Source: Bacillota bacterium (GTDB lineage: Bacteria > Bacillota > Clostridia > Christensenellales > CAG-138). Taken from it: a stretch of 64,000 nt of DNA. The position numbers and the translations under genes were made by a program. The stretch spans positions 124,001 to 188,000 of the forward strand of contig JAEWUO010000020.1 in assembly GCA_023459335.1 (NCBI GenBank), read 5' to 3'. Positions 12,204 through 21,408 of the stretch are shown here, piece by piece. Position 1 is the stretch's first letter, and each line of letters starts with the position of its first letter. The notes under the pieces are model-generated. The model ran no database searches, was not told where the DNA came from, and saw only the letters and a list, made by a program, of their open reading frames with translations.

Positions 12204-12857
12204 TTAAAAAAGATTGACGAACCACGCGGCGATTGTAAAGAAGCCGGAGGTGATGCCGGAGATAAGATAGCCCAGCACCGTAGATACCACGCCAAGCAGC
12301 AGCAGCGCAAGCAGGATCCACTGCCCGTACTGGCGCAGGAACATGAAAAAACGCGGAATCTTGCGCACCAGCAGGCTCTCCAACACATGCGATCCATCGA
12401 GAGGATAGATCGGGATCAGGTTGAAGATCGCGAGAGCGAGATTGATCGTGATAATCGAGCCAAAGATACCGGTAAACGCCGGGTTGGTTCCGAAACCCCA
12501 CTTCAGCACGCCCGCCACATAGATAAATGAAAACAAAAACGCGGTGATGAAGTTAACAAAGATGCCGGCAAGGGAAACGAGGATATCGTCCCGTTTGTAA
12601 TTTTTGAAATTACGCGGATTGACCGGCACTGGCTTCGCCCAGCCGAAACCGACAAGGAGCAGCATGATAAAACCGATCGGGTCGATGTGTGCGAGCGGAT
12701 TTATTGTCATGCGTCCGAGATTGCGCGCGGTCGGGTCACCGAGACGATAAGCCATATAGGCGTGCGCCCACTCGTGCACCGTCAGGCCGATAAGAATCGC
12801 CGGCAGCACATAAAGAAACTGAAGCGGGTTTTGAAAGAGCTGTACGATACGTGACAA
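12204..12857 (-). CDS. Site-2 protease (M50) family membrane metalloprotease
   Basis: This is a multi-pass membrane zinc protease of the short S2P/YwhC type, about 217 residues. It shows the active-site HEWAHAY in the first helix region, NPLAHIDPIGFI, and the second-motif region IPIYPLDGSHVLESLL supplying the third ligand. The open frame continues up to a TTG at 12920 and an ATG at 12890, but both lie in or beside a promoter (TTGCGT-N17-TATAAT). I therefore place the start at the TTG at 12857, preceded by GGAAAGGA with a 10-nt spacer. It precedes scpA on the same strand. The substrate is unknown. Confidence 0.85.
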   Translation of the reverse strand: MSRIVQLFQNPLQFLYVLPAILIGLTVHEWAHAYMAYRLGDPTARNLGRMTINPLAHIDPIGFIMLLLVGFGWAKPVPVNPRNFKNYKRDDILVSLAGIFVNFITAFLFSFIYVAGVLKWGFGTNPAFTGIFGSIITINLALAIFNLIPIYPLDGSHVLESLLVRKIPRFFMFLRQYGQWILLALLLLGVVSTVLGYLISGITSGFFTIAAWFVNLF

Positions 12858-12891
12858 AATCGCATGGTCCTTTCCATTTGAGATAATCATA

Positions 12892-12920
12892 ATTATACGC
12901 GAACAAAAAACCGAACGCAA
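12892..12920 (-). promoter_or_regulatory. Promoter for the M50 protease-scpA-scpB run
   Basis: On the minus strand TTGCGT (12915-12920), a 17-bp spacer and TATAAT (12892-12897) form a good sigma-A promoter. The predicted transcription start near 12885 lies downstream of two in-frame upstream starts, which argues against using them. Confidence 0.55.
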
Positions 12921-13004
12921 TCAAGGCGTGAAGATGCGGCTGATTTTCCACAGTCTGTTCACAAACGCGTGAGGACGTTGCGGGGATTGACAAGTTTCAT
13001 CCGG

Positions 13005-14708
13005 TTACGAACGATCCGCATTTGTGCGGAGTTTGCCGACGAGCGCAGCATCCGGTGTGACGTACAGCGTTTTATTGGTGGAGTAGACCACCATGCCGGG
13101 GTGCGCGCCGGAGGGTTTTTTTACGAATTTTCGCGGCGTGTAATCGACCGGAACCCCGCCGGAGGAGCGCGCCTGAGAATAATAGGCCGCGAGCGACGCC
13201 GCCTCGCGCAGCGTTAATTCCGGCGGATCGCCGTCAAAATCGACGATCACATGCGAACCGGGGATAGTTTTCGCGTGCAGCCAGAGGTTGCCGGGGCGCG
13301 CGGTCTGGAAGGTAAGCGTATCGTTTTGACGGTTGTTTTTGCCGACGTAAATTATAATACCGTCGCTGGACAGAAACCGCATCGGCGCGGAGGCTTTGTT
13401 TGCGGATTTCGCCTGACGCGTTTTATCGGGGCGGAGGTATTTTTCACGCACCAGTTCTTCCCGGATTTCGGAGAGTTCGTAGAGCGTGTCGCATTTTTCG
13501 ATGTTTTCCAGCTGGCCTTCCAGGTAAGCGATTTCGGCTTCGAGCCCTTCGATTTGCCCCTCCGCATACGCTTTGCCGAGCTTTCCTTTGCGATATTGTT
13601 TGAAATACCGTTTCGCGTTTTCCTGCGCGCCGTAGGCGGGGTCGAGCGGAACGATACGCTTGACCGGAGGATCGACGAAGTAATCGTCGACAACGAGTTC
13701 GCTTTGGCCCGGTTTCGCAAGATGCAGGTTGGCAAGGATCAGTTCCCCATTGATTCGAGCGGCTTCAAACGCGTCCGTCTGGCGGATCGTTTCGAGGAAC
13801 GCGGAATATTTATTCTGCGCGCGGCTCAGCGCGGCGGAGACCGTGTGACGCAGCGCAGCGCCGTTACGGCGTTTACGGACGATCTGGTCGCGGTCCGAAA
13901 AATAGCGATCTAGCGCTTCGCTCATGCCGGATACCGGCTCGGCTCTTGCGAAAAGACCGTCGGGAAGAAACGGCAGCGCGGCGACGGGCTCGCCTTCCGC
14001 GTTAAACGCGACGCAGGGCGCGTAAGCGCCCTCCTTCATCGCCCGAATCAGGGCGAACAGCGCGCCGCCGGATGGAGCCGCGGCGATCAGCGCCGCCGCC
14101 GTCTGCTTGGATACGCCGTCGAAGGAAGCGGTCAGCGCGCGCAGGGGGTTGGGGGAGAGCGCCGCTGATTCGAACGCCTCCAGAGGCGCGGAAAACGGAT
14201 CGAGCTTGCCTTGCGGCGGGATCGGTTCGTAAGGAAATCCGGGAAGAAGCATGCGCGCGGCGTCGTCTCCCGCCGAGATGCGGCGAAGGCAGTCCACAAT
14301 CGCGCCGGAAGGTTCCAGCAAAACAAGGTTTGCGTGTTTGCCGGTCAGTTCGATGATAAGACGCAAGGAAACCTCGTCGAAAAACTCGTTTCGCGCGAGA
14401 ACGATAATTTCGCAGACACGGTCGGCGCCGAGCTGGCGAATGGAACAGATGCGCCCGCCGATAAGACGGCGGCGCAGCAGCATACAGAAGGCCGGCGCGT
14501 TGGCGGGATTATCGAACGAGCGGCTGGTGAGCTGCATCCGTCCGTTTTCGGCGTGCGTACTGACAAGAAGCTTTTGCGTGCCGTTGTTAGCCCGCACAGT
14601 AAAGAGCAGCAAGTCCCTTTCGGGCTGCTGCACCTTGTCGATCTTGCCGCCGACAAGCGGCTGGCATTCGTTGATTACCGCGCCGAGCGCGATACCGTCC
14701 ATGGCCAT
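13005..14708 (-). CDS. rqcH: Rqc2/RqcH (NFACT) ribosome quality-control protein
   Basis: RqcH binds stalled 50S subunits with peptidyl-tRNA and drives alanine tailing for degradation; older annotations call it fibronectin-binding protein. The 567-residue protein has the NFACT-N opening (MDGIALGAVINECQPL, then GGKIDKVQQPERDLLLF), a central coiled coil near residues 370-430, and the C-terminal NFACT-R domain with GNLWLHAKTIPGSHVIVDFDG and KKPSGAHPGMVVYSTNKTL. It is 8 bp downstream of yerC. Two close ATGs (14708 and 14702) are possible starts. Confidence 0.93.
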   Translation of the reverse strand: MAMDGIALGAVINECQPLVGGKIDKVQQPERDLLLFTVRANNGTQKLLVSTHAENGRMQLTSRSFDNPANAPAFCMLLRRRLIGGRICSIRQLGADRVCEIIVLARNEFFDEVSLRLIIELTGKHANLVLLEPSGAIVDCLRRISAGDDAARMLLPGFPYEPIPPQGKLDPFSAPLEAFESAALSPNPLRALTASFDGVSKQTAAALIAAAPSGGALFALIRAMKEGAYAPCVAFNAEGEPVAALPFLPDGLFARAEPVSGMSEALDRYFSDRDQIVRKRRNGAALRHTVSAALSRAQNKYSAFLETIRQTDAFEAARINGELILANLHLAKPGQSELVVDDYFVDPPVKRIVPLDPAYGAQENAKRYFKQYRKGKLGKAYAEGQIEGLEAEIAYLEGQLENIEKCDTLYELSEIREELVREKYLRPDKTRQAKSANKASAPMRFLSSDGIIIYVGKNNRQNDTLTFQTARPGNLWLHAKTIPGSHVIVDFDGDPPELTLREAASLAAYYSQARSSGGVPVDYTPRKFVKKPSGAHPGMVVYSTNKTLYVTPDAALVGKLRTNADRS

Positions 14709-14716
14709 TGGATGTG

Positions 14717-15019
14717 TTACTCCGATTTTTTCATGCGGTCCAGCACCAGACGGTAACCGCCTGCGCCGTACTCCAGGCAGCGGTTGACGCGGCTGATGGT
14801 CGCCGTCGATGCGTTAAAGCGGTGCGCGATGTCCTGATAGGTAACGTCCGCGTCGAGCTGGCGGGCCACCTGCCAGCGTTGGGCAAGCGCCTGCAGTTCG
14901 TTGATCGTACAGATATCCTCGAAAAAGCGGTAACACTCCGTCAGGTCGCGCAGGGAGAGAATCGCGTGAAACACGTCGTCTAGTTCCTGACTTTTCAGCC
15001 TGGATTCATATGCGTCCAT
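14717..15019 (-). CDS. YerC/YecD family TrpR-like regulator
   Basis: This 100-residue protein belongs to the TrpR/YerC/YecD family of small helical DNA-binding proteins. The helix-turn-helix region reads AQRWQVARQLDADVTYQDIA followed by HRFNASTATISRVNRCLEYG, which is the family hallmark. The regulated genes are unknown. It is tightly linked to rqcH. Confidence 0.9.
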   Translation of the reverse strand: MDAYESRLKSQELDDVFHAILSLRDLTECYRFFEDICTINELQALAQRWQVARQLDADVTYQDIAHRFNASTATISRVNRCLEYGAGGYRLVLDRMKKSE

Positions 15020-15122
15020 ACAGATGCGCCTTTCGTTCGGAATTCTTGGATGCAGAGAAATTAGTAAAATACTATCATCATATAAACAATTATGATTTTA
15101 TTCGCTTTCACACTGGAAAGCA

Positions 15123-15153
15123 AGAAAAAAGGACACGCCTTGACGGCGTGCCT
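15123..15153 (-). terminator. Rho-independent terminator after rpsT
   Basis: On the minus strand the hairpin ACGCC-gtcaa-GGCGT, with extra pairing on both sides, is followed by CCTTTTTTC. It lies about 25 bp after the rpsT stop. Confidence 0.8.
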
Positions 15154-15176
15154 CAATCTGAAAACCGAGCGGGGGG

Positions 15177-15440
15177 TTACTGCGCCGCGGCGCGTTTTTT
15201 CGCAAGCTGCGACTTTTTGCGGGCGGCAGCGTTCTTGTGGATCATGCCTTTTGCGGCGGCATGATCGACCGTGCTGACGGCCGTCAAATACGCTTTTTCT
15301 GTTGCGGCAGAGTCTCCGGCATGCAGCGCTTCGTCAAAGCGGCGGATAGTCGTCTTCATCTCGGACTTGGCCGCGCGGTTGCGAAGGGCTTGCTTCTCGG
15401 TGATTTTGACACGCTTGATAGCGGACTTGATATTTGCCAA
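15177..15440 (-). CDS. rpsT: 30S ribosomal protein S20
   Basis: S20 binds 16S rRNA early in 30S assembly. The 87-residue lysine/arginine-rich sequence begins MANIKSAIKRVKITEKQALRN and ends in an alanine/lysine-rich tail, as usual. The start codon is TTG, preceded by AGGGGGTG with a 7-nt spacer; no in-frame ATG is available nearby. E. coli rpsT also starts with UUG, where this is tied to autoregulation. It is a single-gene transcript with its own promoter and terminator. Confidence 0.95.
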   Translation of the reverse strand: MANIKSAIKRVKITEKQALRNRAAKSEMKTTIRRFDEALHAGDSAATEKAYLTAVSTVDHAAAKGMIHKNAAARKKSQLAKKRAAAQ

Positions 15441-15488
15441 AACAATTCACCCCCTGATTCAGTCTTGAATTTCACTCGAACAGAAGAC

Positions 15489-15517
15489 AGTTTAGCATAC
15501 CGGAGCGTTGAATGCAA
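15489..15517 (-). promoter_or_regulatory. rpsT promoter
   Basis: On the minus strand TTGCAT (15512-15517), 17 bp and TAAACT (15489-15494) lie about 50 bp before the rpsT start. The rest of the gap up to 15670 shows no gene or repeat that I can identify. Confidence 0.55.
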
Positions 15518-15670
15518 GCAAAATATCGCACCATAGCGTATTTCCTTTCTTGCGTTGCACGTATGCTTAAATAAACGGAAATACGTTTCACATACCAGCG
15601 TGAAGTGTGACTAAGTCCCGAAATACCGCCGTGCAAAGGCATATTTCACATTTTCGTTGCATTTTCAAAG

Positions 15671-15698
15671 TTGACGCGTCCGTCATTCGTGGTATAAT
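15671..15698 (+). promoter_or_regulatory. groESL sigma-A promoter
   Basis: TTGACG (15671-15676), 16 bp and TATAAT (15693-15698) immediately precede the CIRCE element, which covers the transcription start region. This is the usual arrangement for an HrcA-repressed heat-shock operon. Confidence 0.85.
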
Positions 15699-15709
15699 AA
15701 TTTTCGTGA

Positions 15710-15736
15710 TTAGCACTCAACAAAAAAGAGTGCTAA
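15710..15736 (+). promoter_or_regulatory. CIRCE operator (HrcA binding site)
   Basis: A perfect TTAGCACTC-N9-GAGTGCTAA inverted repeat lies between the -10 box and groES. CIRCE is bound by HrcA, which needs GroEL for activity, giving feedback control of chaperonin levels. The hrcA gene itself is not in the window. Confidence 0.97.
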
Positions 15737-15778
15737 CAAATAGAAATTCATATCGAATATATAGGAGGCGCAACTCGT

Positions 15779-16063
15779 ATGAAACTGAAACCTTTGGCCG
15801 ATCGCGTGGTCGTGTTCAGCATTGAGAACGAAGAGGTTGTCAAGGGCGGCATCGTCCTTCCGACCGCCGCAAAGGAAAAACCGCAGATGGCGGAAGTTGT
15901 CTCGGTCGGCCCAGGCGGCGTTGTGGATGGCAAGGATGTCGTCATGTACGTCAAAGCGGGCGACAAGGTGATCTGCTCCAAGTACGCAGGCACTGAAGTC
16001 AAGCTGGACGACAAGGAATATCTCATCGTCCGTCAGAGCGATATCCTCGCGGTCGTGGAATAA
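15779..16063 (+). CDS. groES: Co-chaperonin GroES
   Basis: GroES is the heptameric lid of the GroEL folding chamber. The 94-residue sequence has the LKPLADRVVV start, the mobile-loop region with the GGIVLP motif, and the AGDKVICSKYAGTEVKLDDKEYLI core ending in ILAVVE. ATAGGAGGCG precedes the ATG. It lies 18 bp before groEL under the CIRCE promoter. Confidence 0.98.
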   Translation: MKLKPLADRVVVFSIENEEVVKGGIVLPTAAKEKPQMAEVVSVGPGGVVDGKDVVMYVKAGDKVICSKYAGTEVKLDDKEYLIVRQSDILAVVE

Positions 16064-17710
<1,647 letters not shown>

Positions 17711-17726
17711 TCCCAGCAGAATAATC

Positions 17727-17760
17727 AAATGGAACGCGGCGAAAGCCGCGTTCCATTTAT
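17727..17760 (+). terminator. Rho-independent terminator of groESL
   Basis: A perfect 10-bp stem GGAACGCGGC/GCCGCGTTCC with a GAAA tetraloop is followed by an AT-rich tract (ATTTATAT). It lies 20 bp after the groEL stop. Confidence 0.85.
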
Positions 17761-17799
17761 ATAAGCATGAACCATATTAACTTGTTCACAAAGTTGACT

Positions 17800-17828
17800 T
17801 TGCCAATCATAACGGCGAATGGTATAAT
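17800..17828 (+). promoter_or_regulatory. Promoter of the DUF512 gene, abutting its start codon
   Basis: TTGCCA (17800-17805), exactly 17 bp, and a perfect TATAAT (17823-17828) precede the ATG (17835) by 6 nt. The predicted transcription start coincides with the start codon, so a leaderless mRNA is implied. Confidence 0.6.
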
Positions 17829-17834
17829 GTCGGG

Positions 17835-19148
17835 ATGGAAAAAAAGAGCGGCACCCAACAGATCGTCTCCGACGTGCTCCCGGGTTCACCTGCGGAGATG
17901 TTCGGCATTGAGGCCGGCGACGCGCTGCTTTCCATCGACGGAGAACCGGTTGTCGATCTGATCGACTACGAGCACCTGACAGCGCGCGAAGCGATTACGC
18001 TGGAAATTTGCATGAAAAACGGAGCAGCTAAACGCGTCGAAATCAGGAAAGAAGAATTTGAACCGCTTGGTCTGGCATTTGCAACGAGCCTGATGGACAA
18101 TATGCGTACCTGTAGGAATCATTGCGTATTCTGCTTTATCGACCAGATGCCAAAGGGCGGTAGGTCGAGCCTGCATGTGAAAGACGACGACTGGCGAATG
18201 TCGTTCATCATGGGCAACTATATTACGTTGACGAATTTAGACAAAGCGGAACTCGACCGCATCATCCGCCGCAGAGTCAGCCCGCTTTATGTGTCTCTGC
18301 ACGCGAGCGATCCGGACGTGCGCCGATTCATGATGAAAAATCCGCACGCGGGGGAGATCGTTTCGCAGCTTAAACGTCTCTCGGACGCAGGACTGAAGTT
18401 CCATCTGCAGATCGTGCTCTGCCCGGGCATCAACGACGGGGATGTGCTGCGCCGGTCGATCGACGATATGCTGAAATTGTATCCGAATGCGCAGTCGCTC
18501 GCGGTTGTGCCGGTCGGGCTGACGCGTTACAGAGACGGTCTCCACCCTCTGCGCAGCTACACGGCGGAAGAATCGCAAAAACTGATCTGCGAAATCGAAA
18601 AGCGGCAGCAGGAGCTTCTGAAACTGTGCGGAACCCGATTCGTGTTTCTGGCGGACGAGTGGTATACTCATGCCGGACGGACGCTGCCCATGTATGAAGA
18701 ATACGAAGATTTCCCGCAGATCGAAAACGGCGTGGGGCTGCTCCGCCTGTTCGAACGGGAGATGCTAGAAGCGCTGGAGGATCGCGAACCGCTCAAACAG
18801 TCAAAGCGTTTTCTCATGGCGGGCGGCGTATCCGCGGAACCGTTTTTTCGAGAATCGTACAAACAGCTCCTGCCGTATGGAATCGAGATCGAAACCCGCG
18901 CGGTACGAAATGATTTCTTCGGAGAGAGCGTAACGGTCGGAGGACTGGTGACGGGTGGAGATCTGATCGCCCAGTTAAAAGGAGAAAACTTCGGATGCGC
19001 GCTGCTGATTCCTCGCGCGATGCTCAAGGCGGACGAGGAAGTGTTCCTAGACGGAGTGACGAAGGCGGAGGCGGAAGCCGCGTTGGGAACGGGAATTATC
19101 CCGGTTGCGACGGGTGACGACCTCATAGAGATCGTATTTTCAGAATAA
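17835..19148 (+). CDS. DUF512 family protein with PDZ and radical-SAM-like domains
   Basis: This 437-residue protein has an N-terminal PDZ-like segment (residues 1-60, VLPGSPAEMFGIEAGDALLSIDG) and a radical-SAM-type cysteine cluster CRNHCVFCFIDQMPKG near residues 94-109. A TIM-barrel-like body follows (NYITLTNL, YVSLHASDP, LQIVLCPGINDG), then the DUF512 domain with DEWYTHAGRTLP. Its reaction is unknown; in many Clostridia it sits immediately before der and plsY, as here, which suggests a link to ribosome or membrane biogenesis without proving it. No Shine-Dalgarno sequence precedes the ATG. Confidence 0.9.
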   Translation: MEKKSGTQQIVSDVLPGSPAEMFGIEAGDALLSIDGEPVVDLIDYEHLTAREAITLEICMKNGAAKRVEIRKEEFEPLGLAFATSLMDNMRTCRNHCVFCFIDQMPKGGRSSLHVKDDDWRMSFIMGNYITLTNLDKAELDRIIRRRVSPLYVSLHASDPDVRRFMMKNPHAGEIVSQLKRLSDAGLKFHLQIVLCPGINDGDVLRRSIDDMLKLYPNAQSLAVVPVGLTRYRDGLHPLRSYTAEESQKLICEIEKRQQELLKLCGTRFVFLADEWYTHAGRTLPMYEEYEDFPQIENGVGLLRLFEREMLEALEDREPLKQSKRFLMAGGVSAEPFFRESYKQLLPYGIEIETRAVRNDFFGESVTVGGLVTGGDLIAQLKGENFGCALLIPRAMLKADEEVFLDGVTKAEAEAALGTGIIPVATGDDLIEIVFSE

Positions 19149-19207
19149 CGAACAGGGAATCGTTTCGGGTGATTTCAACCGGATCGTGGTTCCAATAAGG
19201 AAAGATT

Positions 19208-20533
19208 ATGAAAAAACCGTTGGTGGCGATCGTCGGACGCCCGAATGTCGGCAAATCGACGCTGTTCAACCGCCTGATCGGCCATCGGGTCGCAATTGTG
19301 GAAGACACGCCGGGCGTTACGCGCGACCGCATCTATCAGGATGCGGAATGGCTGAACTATGCCTTTACTTTGATCGATACGGGCGGCATCGAACCCGCGA
19401 ACGAGGACATCATCGCGCGCCAGATGCGGCGGCAGGCGGAGCTGGCGATTGAAACGGCGGACGTGATCATTTTTCTCGTCGACGGCAGGGAAGGGATGAC
19501 AAGCGCGGATATGGACGTCGCCGATCTGCTGCGCCGTTCCAACAAGCCCGTCGTGCTCGCGGTCAATAAAGTCGATGCGCCGAAGTTTGAAGAGGCGATG
19601 TATGAGTTTTATGCGCTGGGGCTTGGCGATCCGTTCACGATCTCCGCGTCGCAGGGCCTGGGACTTGGCGATCTTTTGGACGAGATCGTGAAGGATTTTC
19701 CGAAAGATATTGAGGAAACCGGAAGCGAGCGCGTGAATATCGCGGTCGTCGGCAAACCGAACGTCGGTAAATCGAGCCTTGTCAACGCGCTTCTCGGAGA
19801 GGAACGCACGATCGTCAGTGAAATTCCGGGCACGACGCGGGATTCCATCGATACGCCGTTTACCAGAAACGGCCGCGAATATACGCTCGTCGACACCGCC
19901 GGCATCCGCAGGAAACGCAGCGTTGAGGACGAGTCCATTGAACGCTACAGCGTGATCCGTTCACTCGCCGCCATCCGCCGCGCGGACGTTGTGCTTATCG
20001 TCTGCGACGCAAGCCAAGGCTTAAGCGAACAGGACGTACGCATCGCGGGTTACGCGCACGAAGAGGGCAAGGCAAGCGTGCTCATCGTCAATAAGTGGGA
20101 CCTCGTCGAAAAAGACACGCACACAATGAACGCGTTCCAGAAAAGTCTCGGTGCGGATCTCTCGTTCATGAGCTACGTACCAATGCTCTTCATCTCCGCG
20201 AAAAGCGGACAGCGGGTAAGCAAGGTACTGGATCTCGTCGACCGTTCATACGAGCAAAGCCGACGCCGGATTCCGACCGGCCAGCTCAACGACACGGTCA
20301 GCGAAGCGGTTACGATGAACGAACCGCCGAGCGATAAAGGGCGTACGCTGAAGATCTATTACGCCACGCAGGCGTCCGTACAGCCGCCGACGTTTATCAT
20401 ATTCGTCAACGATACGGAGATTGTGCATTTCTCCTATGAACGGTATCTGGATAATTTTTTCAGAAAGACGTTCGGCTTCGAGGGAACCCCGATCCGGATC
20501 TTCTTCCGCAACAAGAAGAAAGAGGCCGAATAA
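19208..20533 (+). CDS. der: Ribosome biogenesis GTPase Der (EngA)
   Basis: Der has two tandem GTPase domains and a KH-like C-terminal domain and is needed for 50S subunit maturation. In this 441-residue protein the P-loops are GRPNVGKS (residues 9-16) and GKPNVGKS (about 184-191), with DTGG and DTAG switch II motifs, NKVD and NKWD specificity motifs, and the KH segment near 350-435 ending [28 protein letters not shown] precedes the ATG. A diverged second copy of its last codons lies in the gap before plsY. Confidence 0.97.
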   Translation: MKKPLVAIVGRPNVGKSTLFNRLIGHRVAIVEDTPGVTRDRIYQDAEWLNYAFTLIDTGGIEPANEDIIARQMRRQAELAIETADVIIFLVDGREGMTSADMDVADLLRRSNKPVVLAVNKVDAPKFEEAMYEFYALGLGDPFTISASQGLGLGDLLDEIVKDFPKDIEETGSERVNIAVVGKPNVGKSSLVNALLGEERTIVSEIPGTTRDSIDTPFTRNGREYTLVDTAGIRRKRSVEDESIERYSVIRSLAAIRRADVVLIVCDASQGLSEQDVRIAGYAHEEGKASVLIVNKWDLVEKDTHTMNAFQKSLGADLSFMSYVPMLFISAKSGQRVSKVLDLVDRSYEQSRRRIPTGQLNDTVSEAVTMNEPPSDKGRTLKIYYATQASVQPPTFIIFVNDTEIVHFSYERYLDNFFRKTFGFEGTPIRIFFRNKKKEAE

Positions 20534-20611
20534 TTCAGATCAAATGTATATAATACCAGAAGGAACTCCGTTTCGGATTTTCTTCCGCAAAGACTAAGAA
20601 GGAGTCCGAAT
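20483..20611 (+). repeat. Imperfect direct repeat: duplicated 3' end of der supplying the plsY ribosome-binding site
   Basis: The last ~50 bp of der (from 20483) recur 79 bp downstream (from 20562). The first 29 bp of the two copies match at 25 positions, and the rest aligns with small gaps. Copy 2 reads GTPFRIFFRKD-stop in frame, against [14 protein letters not shown] in Der, so it encodes a relic Der C-terminus. Its end contains AGAAGGAG, which serves as the plsY Shine-Dalgarno sequence. Confidence 0.75.
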
Positions 20612-20612
20612 C

Positions 20613-21242
20613 ATGACATTTTTTACCGGTTTTTTTCCCCTGCAGATCTGGTCCGCGGCGCTTTGCCTGGCGATCGGCTATCTGCTTGGCAACATACAGA
20701 CGGCGATCATCGTCAGCCGCGCGTATTTTCACGACGACGTTAGAAACCACGGCAGCGGCAACGCTGGCAGCACCAACATGGTGCGCGTGTACGGTTATGG
20801 CCCGGGGGCGATTACGTTTGCCGGCGACGCGCTGAAGGCGTTCCTTTCCGTACTGCTGGGTCAGCTTCTCTGCGGGCAGATCGGAGGGTATATCGCCGGG
20901 CTGTTCGCCGTCGTTGGGCACTGCTGGCCGGTTTTCGACGGTTTTCGGGGAGGGAAGGGAGTCGCGTCTTCGTATACCATAGCGATTCTGACGTTTCCGC
21001 TCGGCGCGCTCGGCGCAATCGCTATAGGCGGCATAATTCTTCTGATCAATAAAAAAATGTCCATCATGTCCCTTTCGGCAATGCTCCTGTTTTTCATCGC
21101 GACGCTTGTATTTCGCATCAACAATCTGCCGCTGGCGGCGCTTGCGGGCTTACTGACCGTGATCGTTTTTGTGCGGCATATCGAAAATATCCGGCGCCTC
21201 GTTCACGGAGAGGAACAACGGTTGCGCAAAGAAGGGAAATAA
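20613..21242 (+). CDS. plsY: Acyl-phosphate glycerol-3-phosphate acyltransferase
   Basis: PlsY transfers an acyl group from acyl-phosphate to glycerol-3-phosphate, the first step of phospholipid synthesis, at the inner membrane. The 209-residue protein has several transmembrane segments and the family motifs GSGNAGSTNMVRVYG near residue 46, GHCWPVFDGFRGGKGVAS near 108, and the late NIRRLVHGEE tail. It follows DUF512 and der. The ATG is preceded by AGAAGGAGTCCGAATC. Confidence 0.95.
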   Translation: MTFFTGFFPLQIWSAALCLAIGYLLGNIQTAIIVSRAYFHDDVRNHGSGNAGSTNMVRVYGYGPGAITFAGDALKAFLSVLLGQLLCGQIGGYIAGLFAVVGHCWPVFDGFRGGKGVASSYTIAILTFPLGALGAIAIGGIILLINKKMSIMSLSAMLLFFIATLVFRINNLPLAALAGLLTVIVFVRHIENIRRLVHGEEQRLRKEGK

Positions 21243-21261
21243 CCAAAGAAAGACGAACACG

Positions 21262-21290
21262 AAAGCGCTTCCGGAAAGGAAGCGCTTTTA
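21262..21290 (+). terminator. Terminator of the DUF512-der-plsY transcript
   Basis: AAGCGCTTCC/GGAAGCGCTT with a short loop is followed by TTTTA. It lies in the convergent gap with dapB and may act in both directions. Confidence 0.85.
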
Positions 21291-21304
21291 TGCCGATTGT
21301 CTGT

Positions 21305-21408
21305 TGATCAGCCGATTTAGAAATGCTCGATGATCAGCCGATTTAGAAATGTTCGATGATCAGCCGATTTGGAAATGTTCGATGATCAGCCGATTTGGAA
21401 ATGTTCCC
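21305..21408. repeat. Four tandem copies of a 26-bp unit covering the 3' end of dapB
   Basis: Four head-to-tail 26-bp units (TGATCAGCCGATTT[A/G]GAAATG plus four bases) run from 21305 to 21408. The gene-proximal unit contains the last dapB codons (EHFQIG) and the stop. The three distal units are non-coding and accumulate substitutions away from the gene (A for G in units 1-2, an extra C in unit 1). There are no spacers, so this is not a CRISPR. Confidence 0.9.

Noticed and set aside
21305..21408. Possible CRISPR array
   Set aside because: The 26-bp units are directly adjacent with no spacers, are part of the dapB 3' end, and no cas genes are present.
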